This document shows positions 15,366 to 23,826 of a DNA stretch of 37,345 nt, piece after piece (position 1 is the first letter of the stretch; every line of letters starts with the position of its first letter). The stretch lies in the NCBI GenBank assembly GCA_934504345.1, contig CAKSVR010000019.1, positions 1 through 37,345 on the forward strand. The letters are read 5' to 3'. Below the pieces are notes generated by a model. The model ran no database searches and was not told the DNA's origin. It worked only from the letters and a program-made list of their open reading frames with translations. Made by a program: the position numbers and the translations under genes. This DNA comes from an uncultured Agathobaculum sp. (GTDB taxonomy: Bacteria > Bacillota > Clostridia > Oscillospirales > Butyricicoccaceae).

Positions 15366-16246
15366 CGTTTTCCGAGCAGCTGAAGGCCGATATTGCAGTT
15401 GTTGAGCCCGCCCTGGAGAAATTTCTCTCCCGCGAAACGGGCGAGGGCTACGACCGCATCTTCGAGGCCGCGAAATACTCCGCGATGGCGGGCGGCAAGC
15501 GCCTGCGCCCGGTGATCGTGCTGGAATTCTGCCGTCTGTGCGGCGGCGACACCGAAAAGGCACTGCCGTTCGCGTGTGCGCTCGAAATGATCCACACCTA
15601 CTCGCTCATCCACGACGACCTGCCGTGCATGGACAACGACGACCTGCGGCGCGGCCGTCCGACCTGCCACAAGGCATTCGATGAGGCGACAGCCGTCCTC
15701 GCGGGCGACGGTCTGCTGACGGCGGCGTTTGAAACCGCTGCGGCGGCGGAGGGCGTTCCGGCGGGAACCGTCGTGCGCTGCATCCGTATTCTGGGCGAAA
15801 ACGCCGGCATGAACGGCATGATCGGCGGTCAGGTGCTCGATATGGGTGCGGAGCACCGCAGGATCTCGCTCGACGAGCTGCGCCTGCTGCAAAAGCTGAA
15901 AACGGGCTGTCTGCTGCGCGCCGCGTGCGAGCTCGGCTGTGCGGCGGCGGGCGTGACGGACGAAGCCGTTCTCGCGAAAGCCCGCGCCTATGGCGAAAAG
16001 CTGGGTCTGGCGTTCCAGATCGAGGACGACATCCTTGACATCGAGGGCGATGCCGCAACACTCGGAAAATCCATCGGCAAGGATGCGGCCAGCGAGAAAT
16101 CTACGTTCCCGTCGCTGCTCGGGCTGGAGGAATGCCGCACGCTCGCGGCAAAGCTGACCGAGGAGGCGGTCGAGGCTGTCCGCGATATGGACGGCAGCGC
16201 GTTCCTCATCGAGCTGGCCCGCAGCCTGACCGGCCGGACGAAGTGA
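15362..16246 (+). CDS. ispA: Geranyl/farnesyl diphosphate synthase (polyprenyl synthetase family)
   Basis: Condenses isopentenyl diphosphate with allylic diphosphates to make the C15 precursor for undecaprenyl carriers and quinones. It has 294 residues. The first Asp-rich motif is HDDLPCMDNDDLRRGRPT, the second QIEDDILDIEGD, with GGKRLRP near the N terminus and KAFDEATAVLAGD in the middle, all in family order. Its partner in the pathway, dxs, lies 1.8 kb downstream beyond OLE RNA and oapA. A fold-back element begins 4 bases after the stop. Confidence 0.95.
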   Translation: MTFSEQLKADIAVVEPALEKFLSRETGEGYDRIFEAAKYSAMAGGKRLRPVIVLEFCRLCGGDTEKALPFACALEMIHTYSLIHDDLPCMDNDDLRRGRPTCHKAFDEATAVLAGDGLLTAAFETAAAAEGVPAGTVVRCIRILGENAGMNGMIGGQVLDMGAEHRRISLDELRLLQKLKTGCLLRAACELGCAAAGVTDEAVLAKARAYGEKLGLAFQIEDDILDIEGDAATLGKSIGKDAASEKSTFPSLLGLEECRTLAAKLTEEAVEAVRDMDGSAFLIELARSLTGRTK

Positions 16247-16250
16247 TGTT

Positions 16251-16447
16251 AAGGCAATACCGCATAATTGAACAAGAGTGATTTGCGAGTAAATTTTGCG
16301 TACTGACGAGGCGTGGTTTTGCAGCAATACTTTCGTATTGCAAAAAATCACAACAATATCAGGACACAAAATTTCCGCAAAGCACCGCGGCAGCGCGACC
16401 GGAGCCTGCGCAAGGAGCCGCCGCTTTAATTGTGCGGTGTTGCCTTA
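16251..16447 (+). mobile_element. MITE-like fold-back element, copy 2 (upstream of OLE RNA)
   Basis: A 197-base element with terminal inverted repeats AAGGCAATACCGCATAATT / complement of AATTGTGCGGTGTTGCCTT. The interior matches copies 1 and 3, including GAGTAAATTTTGCGTACTGA and a GCAATAC...GTATTGC hairpin. It carries an extra GC-rich stretch of about 34 bases (near 16389-16424) absent from the other copies. Flanks read TTA and TAA, consistent with a TA-type target, though the palindromic ends make this unprovable. It ends 24 bases before the -35 of the OLE promoter. Confidence 0.88.
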
Positions 16448-16470
16448 AAATAAAGTTTACATAGTTTTCT

Positions 16471-16499
16471 TGAATAATTATGCGTTGTGTGTTATCATA
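16471..16499 (+). promoter_or_regulatory. Sigma-A promoter of OLE RNA
   Basis: TTGAAT, a 17-base spacer and TATCAT. The start predicted 7 bases after the -10 falls at 16506, exactly where the terminal pairing of the OLE RNA begins. Confidence 0.7.
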
Positions 16500-16505
16500 A
16501 AGAAT

Positions 16506-17145
16506 AAGTGACGTAGTATCCTAGTCAGCTCATGCGATTCCCAAGACGGGCCTAAAAATCCGTAGACGGGCACATCGATGAAGTCTTTGGTGTTTGCTTC
16601 TTACGCCCAGTTTGGGGTGGATGCTGGAGGTTAAGGCTTGCGGGCGCGCTTCAATGGCATGAAGTACCGACCCTCTTGCCGTGGAGACCCGTGACTGTCG
16701 GAGGCCTATAGCATCCCGCAAGGGATTGATGGACGTCCAACGGCACGGGATGAAACCTGCATTGCGGTGCGGCGGTAGTTGCGCGGATTGATCCCCCGTG
16801 TGATGCTCCAAAGCGCTGTGTGCAGTGTAGCCTGCCTTGAGTGGCCATGGTGAATAAGGTATCCGCCTGCGGTTTCCCGGCCAGGAATGCCGCGGGAATT
16901 GACGTTTGAAACCATGTCTGCAAAAGAGGCTAAGAATCGTTTTGACTGTTGTGGAAATCACCTAGGCTATTCGAAAGAGGCAGACCGTGGATTGCAGTGC
17001 GGACTCAGTGGCAATTCGGTCCCGAACATGGCAACATCTCGGCACGGACTTTAATGGGAAACCCCCTCGACGGCGACGCGAGGCAGTCCGCGGGGAAATC
17101 CAACCGAACCTCAAGCCGCAAGATTTACTCGGTCTGCTGTCACTT
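16506..17145 (+). ncRNA. ole: OLE RNA (ornate large extremophilic RNA)
   Basis: A gap of about 640 bases without a credible gene, dense in short helices. It lies exactly where OLE RNA is known: between ispA and the gene for its membrane partner OapA, in the order nusB-xseA-xseB-ispA-OLE-oapA-dxs. The ends pair (AAGTGAC 16506-16512 with GTCACTT 17139-17145), fitting a closing stem, and the length is close to the roughly 600 nt of known OLE RNAs. Local helices include CATCCCGCAAGGGATTGATG near 16710 and the GACGCGAGGCAGTCCGCGGGG segment near 17080. Known OLE RNAs bind OapA at the membrane and help cells under cold, alcohol and magnesium stress. Assignment rests on context, size and structure, not on a covariance-model match. 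Confidence 0.9.
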
Positions 17146-17176
17146 TCTTATAAAAATAAACCGGAAAACGGTTATA

Positions 17177-17339
17177 AAGGCAATACCACATAATGGAGCA
17201 AGAGCGATTTGCGAGTAAATTTTGCGTACTGATGAGGCGCGATTTTACGGTAATACTTGATATATTACCGCAAAACCGCAACAAAGTCAGGACGTAAAAT
17301 TTCCGCAAAGCGCCGCAGTTTTCATTGTGCGGTGCTGCC
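17177..17339 (+). mobile_element. MITE-like fold-back element, copy 3 (between OLE RNA and oapA)
   Basis: A 163-base element in the same orientation as copies 1 and 2. The left end is AAGGCAATACCACATAATG and the right end CATTGTGCGGTGCTGCC, slightly decayed at its tip. It shares GCGAGTAAATTTTGCGTACTGA and contains a GGTAATAC...TATTACCG hairpin. With copy 2 it brackets OLE RNA. It is expected to be transcribed as part of the OLE-oapA RNA. Confidence 0.87.
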
Positions 17340-17357
17340 CATACGCTCCGGCGATGG

Positions 17358-17379
17358 AATTTGCGGTCTGCCGCAAATT
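17358..17379 (+). other. Perfect hairpin in the oapA leader
   Basis: AATTTGCGG, a TCTG loop and CCGCAAATT form a 9-bp stem about 27 bases before the oapA ribosome site. No T run follows, so it is not an intrinsic terminator. It may separate OLE RNA from the oapA message. Confidence 0.5.
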
Positions 17380-17419
17380 TCTGCTATTATGGGGCAAAAA
17401 CAGCTAAGGAGTCAGTACA

Positions 17420-18007
17420 TTGGATACGACCGACAAGCAAAAGAAAAAAGCGCCTCCGCAAAAGCCCAAGGCGGTCAATGCCGCATGGGTGGGCGTGATA
17501 ACCGTCATCAGCTTTGCGATCAGCGTTATCATGTCCTACATTTCGAACGAAGCGCTGGCGAATACGGGCACAGTGCTGTCCTTTGTGGTGCTGCTGTTCT
17601 TCATCGCGCTGGGCATCATGTTCGATATGATCGGCGTGGCGGCCACCTCGGCCACCGAAAAGGAGTTCCACTCGATGGCGGCGCATCGTGTGCGCGGCGC
17701 GCGCGAGGCCGTCTGGATGGTGCGTAACGCGGAAAAGGTTTCCAGCATCTGCAACGATGTTGTGGGCGACATCTGCGGCATCATCTCCGGTGCGACCGGT
17801 GCGCTCATTGTGGCGCATATCACCTCGGGTGTCGGCGCGGGCGTGAAGGTGGTCGTGTCGCTGCTCGTCACCGGCCTCATTTCGTCGCTGACCATCGGCG
17901 GCAAGGCGGCCGGCAAGGGCATCGCCGTAATGTGCAGCGGAAAGGTGCTGGCGGTGTGCGGACGGGTGCTGTCCGTCCTGCCTGTCAAGCTGGATAATAA
18001 GAAATAA
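17420..18007 (+). CDS. oapA: OLE-associated membrane protein OapA
   Basis: A 195-residue membrane protein that binds OLE RNA and brings it to the membrane. It starts at TTG 17420, chosen because AAGGAG lies 8 bases upstream. The N terminus is basic (DKQKKKAPPQKPK). About four hydrophobic segments lie near residues 22-41, 51-75, 113-134 and 141-160. An Asp sits inside the second (MFDMIGVAATSA, Asp69), followed by a charged loop EKEFHSMAAHRVRGAREA. The C terminus is rich in Gly and Lys. Known OapA proteins have been compared with magnesium-transport domains and linked to Mg homeostasis; that role here is inferred. It lies between OLE RNA and dxs, 27 bases before the latter. Confidence 0.9.
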   Translation: MDTTDKQKKKAPPQKPKAVNAAWVGVITVISFAISVIMSYISNEALANTGTVLSFVVLLFFIALGIMFDMIGVAATSATEKEFHSMAAHRVRGAREAVWMVRNAEKVSSICNDVVGDICGIISGATGALIVAHITSGVGAGVKVVVSLLVTGLISSLTIGGKAAGKGIAVMCSGKVLAVCGRVLSVLPVKLDNKK

Positions 18008-18034
18008 ACTGCCTTTCCAAAGGTGGGGATATGG

Positions 18035-19912
18035 ATGAAACAGAAACGATACGGAATTTTAGACAATATAACCAGTCCGGCCGACCTGCGCGGGCTGTCG
18101 TATGACACGCTGGGCGTGCTGTGCGCGGCGCTGCGCGAGTTCATCGTGGATTCGGTGTCGCAGACCGGCGGCCATCTGGCCTCCAATCTGGGCATCGTGG
18201 AGCTGGCTGTGGCACTCGAGCGCGAATTTGACTCCTCGCGCGACCGCATCATCTACGATGTCGGCCACCAGTGCTATGTCCACAAGATTTTGACCGGACG
18301 GCGCGACCGCTTCGACACGCTGCGCCAGTACGGCGGCCTGTGCGGCTTCATGAAGCCGGAGGAGAGCATCACCGACCCGTGCATCACGGGCCACGCCTCG
18401 GATTCGGTTTCGGTGGCGCTCGGCATGGCGCACGCCCGCACGCTCAAGAACCAGAAATACCACGTTGTCGCAGTCATCGGTGACGGCGCGCTGACCGGCG
18501 GCATGGCCTACGAGGCGCTCAACAGCGCCGGAACTTCGGGCGAGCCGCTGCTCGTTGTGCTCAACGACAATAATATGTCCATCGCAAGGAATGTCGGCGG
18601 ACTGAGCCGGCATTTGTCGCGCCTGCGCGTCAGCCCGGGCTATCTCCGCGCCAAGACCCGCATGGAAGAGCGGCTGCGGCGTGTACCCGGCGGTGCGGGC
18701 ATCACGCGGGCACTGTCGCGGTTCAAGGCACAGGTAAAACGCGTCGTGCTGCCGACCTCGCTGTTCGAGCAGATGGGCTTCACCTATCTCGGCCCGGTGG
18801 ACGGCCACGACCTCAAGAGCGTGTGCGAGTTCCTTGCGCTGGCGAAAAAAATGAAAAAACCCGTCCTGCTGCACGTTATGACCCAAAAGGGCCGCGGCTA
18901 TGCGCCGAGTGAGCAGCATCCGGAGAAATACCACGGCGTTTCCAAGTTCGACCGCGTAACGGGCGAATCGCTCGTGCCGAAAAAGGAGGATTTCTCCGCG
19001 TGCTTCGGCGGAGAGCTGTGTGCGCTGGCCGAAAAGGATGCGCGCATCTGCGCCATCACGGCGGCGATGCCCTCCGGCACGGGACTGACCCGCTTCGCGG
19101 AAAAATTTCCGGAACGGTTCTTCGATGTCGGCATTGCGGAGGAGCACGCAGTCGGCATGGCGGCAGGCATGGCGGCGCAGGGACTTGTGCCGGTCGCGGC
19201 CATCTACTCGACGTTTTTGCAGCGTGCCTACGACCAGATCGTGCACGATATTGCCATCGAGGGCCTGCACGTTGTGCTCTGCGTGGACCGCGCGGGCATC
19301 GTCGGCGCGGACGGCGCGACACACAACGGCGTACTCGATATTGCATTCCTGCGCTCCATCCCGGGCATGAAGATCTTCTGTCCGTCCGACTTTGCGGAGC
19401 TGCGCGTCATGCTGTCCCGCGCGATCTATCGCGAGAACGGCCCGGTCGCTGTCCGCTATCCGCGCGGCGGCGAGGGTGCGTACCGCAAGGAGCTGTCGGC
19501 GCAGCCGCTCGTGCGCGTGCAGGAGCGCTTCGGCAGGGAAGTGAGCATCATCACGCACGGCGTTCTGCTCAATCAGGCGCTCGATGCGGCGGATATTCTG
19601 GAAAAAGAGGGCATCCGCGCGGATGTCTATAAGGTAAACGAAATCGGAAGCGGACTGGAAGCCGCGTTCGCGGAAAAGGCGCAGGAGCTCGGAAGCTGGT
19701 GCGTTGTCGTGGAGGACGTTGTGCCGAACGGCAGTGTGGGCGAGTGGTTCGCCGCGCACCGCACGGCCCGCACCGATCTGCTCAATACGGGCGACCGTTT
19801 CCTGCCGCACGGCGGCGTGAACGAACTGTACCGCCACTGCGGCATCGATGCCGAGGGCATCGCGGCATATATTATCAAGAACCGGAACAGAAAGGAGAAC
19901 GGCGTTGGCTAA
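18035..19912 (+). CDS. dxs: 1-deoxy-D-xylulose-5-phosphate synthase
   Basis: A thiamine-diphosphate enzyme that condenses pyruvate and glyceraldehyde-3-phosphate, the first step of the MEP isoprenoid pathway. It has 625 residues. Visible features are YDVGHQCYVHKILTGR, the ThDP-binding GDGALTGGMAYEALN, EEHAVGMAAGMA in the pyrimidine domain, and CVDRAGIVGADGATHNG, the family's DRAG motif. The start ATG 18035 has GGTGGGG 6 bases upstream; a longer GTG start (18023) would overlap that site. It overlaps tlyA by 8 bases. With ispA it supplies isoprenoid precursors. Confidence 0.96.
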   Translation: MKQKRYGILDNITSPADLRGLSYDTLGVLCAALREFIVDSVSQTGGHLASNLGIVELAVALEREFDSSRDRIIYDVGHQCYVHKILTGRRDRFDTLRQYGGLCGFMKPEESITDPCITGHASDSVSVALGMAHARTLKNQKYHVVAVIGDGALTGGMAYEALNSAGTSGEPLLVVLNDNNMSIARNVGGLSRHLSRLRVSPGYLRAKTRMEERLRRVPGGAGITRALSRFKAQVKRVVLPTSLFEQMGFTYLGPVDGHDLKSVCEFLALAKKMKKPVLLHVMTQKGRGYAPSEQHPEKYHGVSKFDRVTGESLVPKKEDFSACFGGELCALAEKDARICAITAAMPSGTGLTRFAEKFPERFFDVGIAEEHAVGMAAGMAAQGLVPVAAIYSTFLQRAYDQIVHDIAIEGLHVVLCVDRAGIVGADGATHNGVLDIAFLRSIPGMKIFCPSDFAELRVMLSRAIYRENGPVAVRYPRGGEGAYRKELSAQPLVRVQERFGREVSIITHGVLLNQALDAADILEKEGIRADVYKVNEIGSGLEAAFAEKAQELGSWCVVVEDVVPNGSVGEWFAAHRTARTDLLNTGDRFLPHGGVNELYRHCGIDAEGIAAYIIKNRNRKENGVG

Positions 19913-20708
19913 GAAAAGACTGGACGTGCTTCTGTTTGAAAAAGGGCTGTGTCCCTCGCGCGAACGCGCAAAGACTGCCATTATGGAGGGCATCGTGTAT
20001 ATCGCGGGCCAGAAAGCCGGCAAAGCGGGCGACATGGTAGACGAGAACGCGGAGCTGGAGGTGCGCGGCAACGAGAATGCTTTCGTGTCGCGCGGCGGCA
20101 AGAAGATCGAGAAAGCGCTCAACTATTTTAATATCGACCCGACCGGTCTGGTCGTGATGGATGTTGGCGCATCGACCGGCGGCTTTACCGACTGCCTGCT
20201 GCGCCGCGGCGCACAGAAGGTCTACTCCATCGATGTGGGCTACGGCCAGCTGGCGTGGAGCCTGCGGCAGGACCCGCGCGTAAAGTGCATGGAGCGCACC
20301 AACATCCGCTATGTAACGCCGGATATGCTCGAGGAAACGCCCTCGTTCTGCGTTATCGATGTTTCGTTCATTTCGCTGAAGCTGGTGCTGCCGGTCGTTT
20401 CCGGCCTGCTGACCGAGGACGGCCGTGTGGCCAACCTCATCAAGCCGCAGTTCGAGGCCGGAAAGGGCAAGGTCGGCAAAAAAGGCGTTGTCCGCGAGCC
20501 GGAGATCCACCTCGAGGTGCTCCAGAACTATGTTGAAAACGCCCACGCGGCGGGCTTCAAGGTGCTGGATGTGACATTCTCGCCCATCAAGGGACCGGAG
20601 GGCAACATTGAGTTCCTCGGCTATCTGGCAAAGCAGGGAGAGGAGCACATCCCGGATCTGGCGGACGTTGTCCGTCAGGCGCACGAGGAGCTGGATGCAA
20701 AGGCATGA
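19905..20708 (+). CDS. tlyA: TlyA-family rRNA 2'-O-methyltransferase
   Basis: A 267-residue protein with an N-terminal S4 RNA-binding domain (about residues 1-60, RLDVLLFEKGLCPSRERAKT) and an FtsJ-like SAM methyltransferase domain. The latter has MDVGASTGGFTDCLLRRGA as motif I, then VDVGYGQLAWSLRQD-like residues (seen as IDVGYGQLAW) and CVIDVSFISLKLVLP. Related TlyA proteins methylate ribosomal RNA riboses. It starts at TTG 19905, with AAAGGAG 7 bases upstream, inside the end of dxs. It overlaps nadK by 4 bases. Confidence 0.93.
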   Translation: MAKKRLDVLLFEKGLCPSRERAKTAIMEGIVYIAGQKAGKAGDMVDENAELEVRGNENAFVSRGGKKIEKALNYFNIDPTGLVVMDVGASTGGFTDCLLRRGAQKVYSIDVGYGQLAWSLRQDPRVKCMERTNIRYVTPDMLEETPSFCVIDVSFISLKLVLPVVSGLLTEDGRVANLIKPQFEAGKGKVGKKGVVREPEIHLEVLQNYVENAHAAGFKVLDVTFSPIKGPEGNIEFLGYLAKQGEEHIPDLADVVRQAHEELDAKA

Positions 20709-21556
20709 TGAAGAACATTTTCATCTATCCCAATCTGCGAAAGGACAGCGCACGCGATATTCTCGAACCCGTGTTCGGCCATCTGCGGCGCGAGGGCGTG
20801 CGCCTGATGCTGCCAATGCAGATGCGTACCGTGCAGCCGTTCCTCGCGGATGCGGATTACATGGAAACCGATGCCGCCATCCAGTTCGCGGATGCGGCGG
20901 TCGTGCTCGGCGGGGACGGCACCATGCTGCGCCTCGCGCGGGAGGCGGCGATGTATCAGGTGCCGCTGCTTGGCATCAACGTGGGCCATGTCGGTTTTAT
21001 GACCGAGCTGGAGCCCGCCGAGCTTGCAGAGATGGACAAGCTGTTCACCGGTGATTTCACGCTGGACAGCCGCATGATGCTGCACGTTGCCGTGGAGCGG
21101 AACGACCGCGTGGTGTATGAAAACGATGCGCTCAACGACATCGTTATCGCCAAGGGCACGGCATTCCGCGTGGTGCGGGTCGGCATTGCGGCGGATAACG
21201 AGGAGGTCACCCGCTTCAACGGTGACGGCGTTATCGCGGCCACGCCGACCGGCTCGACGGCCTATGGGCTGTCTGCGGGCGGCCCTGTCATCGAGCCCAG
21301 CGCGGAGAACATCGCCGTCATTCCCATCTGCGCGCACGCGCTGGCGGCAAAGTCGTTCGTGTTCGCGCCCGAGCGCAGCGTTTCCATCACGGCGGCGTGC
21401 GAGGGCGGCAGCGAGGTGTTCATCTCGGCGGACGGCGGACAGGGCTTTGCCGTAAGGCCGGACGACCGGGTCGTTATCACCCGTTCCAAGCTGCAAACGC
21501 GGCTCATCCGCCTGAAAGGCAACAGTTTTTATCGAATTTTACAGCAAAAGCTGTAA
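20705..21556 (+). CDS. nadK: NAD kinase
   Basis: Phosphorylates NAD to NADP. It has 283 residues. The GGDGT signature appears in VVLGGDGTMLRLAREA, followed by LLGINVGHVGFMTELEP, the NDIVIAKG segment and DGVIAATPTGSTAYGLSAGG, the second family signature. It starts inside the tlyA stop (ATGA overlap) and precedes argR by 17 bases. This position in the dxs-tlyA-nadK-argR-recN order is common in Firmicutes. Confidence 0.95.
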   Translation: MMKNIFIYPNLRKDSARDILEPVFGHLRREGVRLMLPMQMRTVQPFLADADYMETDAAIQFADAAVVLGGDGTMLRLAREAAMYQVPLLGINVGHVGFMTELEPAELAEMDKLFTGDFTLDSRMMLHVAVERNDRVVYENDALNDIVIAKGTAFRVVRVGIAADNEEVTRFNGDGVIAATPTGSTAYGLSAGGPVIEPSAENIAVIPICAHALAAKSFVFAPERSVSITAACEGGSEVFISADGGQGFAVRPDDRVVITRSKLQTRLIRLKGNSFYRILQQKL

Positions 21557-21573
21557 GTAAGGTGGTATAGACC

Positions 21574-22029
21574 ATGAAATTTCAGCGACAGGCAAAAATT
21601 CTTGATCTCATCGACCGATTCGAGATCGAAACGCAGGAGGACCTGACCGACCATCTGCGGGCACTGGGCTACAACACCACGCAGGCGACCATTTCGCGCG
21701 ACATCAAGGAGCTGCGGCTCATCAAAACGCTCTCGGCGGAAACGGGAAAGTATAAATATACTGCCTCGAACGCCGGTGCGGCGGACAGCTTCACCACGCG
21801 GCTGCGGAACATCTTCCGCGAGTGCGTGACCGACATCGACGCGGCGCAGAACATGGTCGTTATCAAAACGCTGCCCGGTCTGGGACAGGCGGCGGCCATG
21901 GCCATCGATGCGATGCGCGCGCCCGATGTGGTCGGCACGCTCGGCGGCGACGATACGGTGTTCGCCGTCATGCGCGACAGCGACAGCGCGGGAAAGTTCT
22001 GCACACAGGCAAGAGATATTCTAAAGTAA
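21574..22029 (+). CDS. argR: Arginine repressor ArgR/AhrC
   Basis: A 151-residue regulator of arginine metabolism. The N-terminal winged helix (about residues 1-70) shows KILDLIDRFEIETQEDLTDH and TTQATISRDIKELRLIK. The C-terminal oligomerisation and arginine-binding domain (about 80-150) shows NMVVIKTLPGLGQAAAMAID and GTLGGDDTVFAV, with the conserved GDDT-type loop. No arginine genes lie nearby, so it probably acts on targets elsewhere. It sits between nadK and recN, its usual place. Confidence 0.95.
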   Translation: MKFQRQAKILDLIDRFEIETQEDLTDHLRALGYNTTQATISRDIKELRLIKTLSAETGKYKYTASNAGAADSFTTRLRNIFRECVTDIDAAQNMVVIKTLPGLGQAAAMAIDAMRAPDVVGTLGGDDTVFAVMRDSDSAGKFCTQARDILK

Positions 22030-22047
22030 GCGAGGGACAAAGCGGCA

Positions 22048-23727
22048 ATGCTGCAATTACTCCACATTGAAAATATAGCCGTCATCGAACGCGCGGACAT
22101 CGAGCTCGACAAGGGCCTGACCGTGCTCTCCGGTGAAACCGGCGCGGGCAAGAGTATCGTTATCGATTCCATCGGTGCACTGCTCGGCAAGCGTGTCAGC
22201 CGCGATCTGGTGCGCTCGGGCGCACAGAAGGGCTTTGTCAGCGCGGTGTTCACCGATCTGCCCAAGGCTCTGCGTGAGCTGCTCGACGAGCTGGCGCTCT
22301 CCGGTGACGAGCCGGACACGCTGTACGTCCAGCGGCAGATCTCGGCGGACGGCAAGAGCACCTGCCGGGTCAACATGAAGCCGGCGAGTGCGGCCGTGCT
22401 GCGGCAGCTTGCGCCGTATCTCATCGACATCCACGGCCAGAATGACGGACAGAAGCTGCTCGATGAGGCACACCATATCGACTATCTGGACGGCTACGCG
22501 GGCTGCGCCGCGCTTTTGGAGCGATACCGCCCGAAATATCAGGCGCTCATCGCGCTGCGGCGCGAGATCACCGCGCTCGAAACCGGTGAGCAGGAGCGTT
22601 TGCAGCGCATCGATATGCTCACGTTCCACAAGGAGGAGATCGAGCAGGCGGCGCTGGGGCCGAATGAGGACGAGGCGCTGGCGCAGCGCAAGGCGTACTT
22701 CGACCACGCGGGAAAGATCGCGGGCGCACTCGAGCAGGCGCGCATGGCGCTCTCCGGCGACGACGAGATCGCGGGTGCGTGTGCGCTGCTCGATCAGGCG
22801 GCGAACGCCATCGAGAGTCTGCGCGAGGTATCCGATGCCTTTGACGGCATGGCCGAGCAGGCCGAGGAGGTCCGTCTGCTGGCGGCCGAGCTGCGCGACA
22901 GCGTGACCAGTCAGGGCGATCATCTGGATTTTTCGCCCGCCGAGCGCGAGATGGTCGAGCAGCGGCTGGACGAGATCTACCGCCTGAAGCAGAAGTACGG
23001 CGGCACGATACCGGAGATCCTCGCGTACCTCGAAAAGATAACTGCCGAGCTGGACACGCTCGAGAACGCGGACGACCGCCGCGAAACGCTGCGCGAGCAG
23101 TACCGCGGGATGCTGGCCGAGGCCAAGGGCATCGCCGCCGAGCTGACCGAAGCGCGCCGCAGAGCCGCAAAGCAGCTCGAGGGCGAGATCGTGCGCGAGC
23201 TGAGCGAGCTCGATATGGACAAGGTGAAAATGCGCGTGGCGGTCCGCACAGGCACGAAGCTGTCCGCGCACGGCTGCGACACGGTGACGTTTGAGATTTC
23301 GGTCAATCCGGGTGAGCCGGAGAAGCCGCTCTCCAAGGTCGCGTCCGGCGGTGAGCTCAGCCGCATCATGCTGGCGCTCAAAAACGTATTGACAGCGGGC
23401 GAAGATGTTGGTATGCTGATTTTTGACGAGATCGACACCGGCGTTTCCGGCCACGCAGCCCAGCAGATCGGCCGCAAGCTGTCCGCCATCGCGCAGAAGA
23501 AGCAGACCCTGTGCGTTACGCACCTGCCGCAGATCGCCGCGATGGGCGACCACCATCTGCGTATTTCCAAATCCGTGCGGGACGGCCGCAGCTATACCGA
23601 TGTCAGCCCGATGGACAGAGCGCACCGCGTGGACGAGATCGCGCGGCTGCTCTCCGGCGAGGCCATCTCGGATGCAGCACGCCGCAACGCAGAGGAGCTG
23701 CTCGATGCGGCGGGACAGGGAGCGTGA
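22048..23727 (+). CDS. recN: DNA repair ATPase RecN
   Basis: An SMC-like protein that acts early at DNA double-strand breaks. It has 559 residues. Walker A is GETGAGKSIVIDSIGALLGK near the N terminus. Two coiled-coil arms fill about residues 150-360. The ABC signature is KVASGGELSRIMLALKNVL, and Walker B is MLIFDEIDTGVSGHAAQQIG. The last gene of the cluster; no T-box or strong terminator separates it from tyrS, which follows after 99 bases. Confidence 0.96.
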   Translation: MLQLLHIENIAVIERADIELDKGLTVLSGETGAGKSIVIDSIGALLGKRVSRDLVRSGAQKGFVSAVFTDLPKALRELLDELALSGDEPDTLYVQRQISADGKSTCRVNMKPASAAVLRQLAPYLIDIHGQNDGQKLLDEAHHIDYLDGYAGCAALLERYRPKYQALIALRREITALETGEQERLQRIDMLTFHKEEIEQAALGPNEDEALAQRKAYFDHAGKIAGALEQARMALSGDDEIAGACALLDQAANAIESLREVSDAFDGMAEQAEEVRLLAAELRDSVTSQGDHLDFSPAEREMVEQRLDEIYRLKQKYGGTIPEILAYLEKITAELDTLENADDRRETLREQYRGMLAEAKGIAAELTEARRRAAKQLEGEIVRELSELDMDKVKMRVAVRTGTKLSAHGCDTVTFEISVNPGEPEKPLSKVASGGELSRIMLALKNVLTAGEDVGMLIFDEIDTGVSGHAAQQIGRKLSAIAQKKQTLCVTHLPQIAAMGDHHLRISKSVRDGRSYTDVSPMDRAHRVDEIARLLSGEAISDAARRNAEELLDAAGQGA

Positions 23728-23826
23728 GCCCATGGTGATCATAGACGAGAGATATAAAGAGCGTGCTCCGTGACGAGTTTCGGACTTTTATTGAGATAAA
23801 ACAAAATTGATATAGGAGATACGATA

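Noticed and set aside
16530..16961. Minus-strand reading frame of 143 codons within the OLE region
   Set aside because: Low-complexity, no recognisable domain, no ribosome site, and the region fits OLE RNA in place, size and pairing.
23731..23772. 13-codon open frame between recN and tyrS, considered as a leader peptide
   Set aside because: It starts just after the recN stop, contains only one Tyr codon, and no attenuator structure follows.
23728..23826. T-box for tyrS
   Set aside because: Only 99 bases are available and no GGTACCGCGG-type core or terminator is seen.
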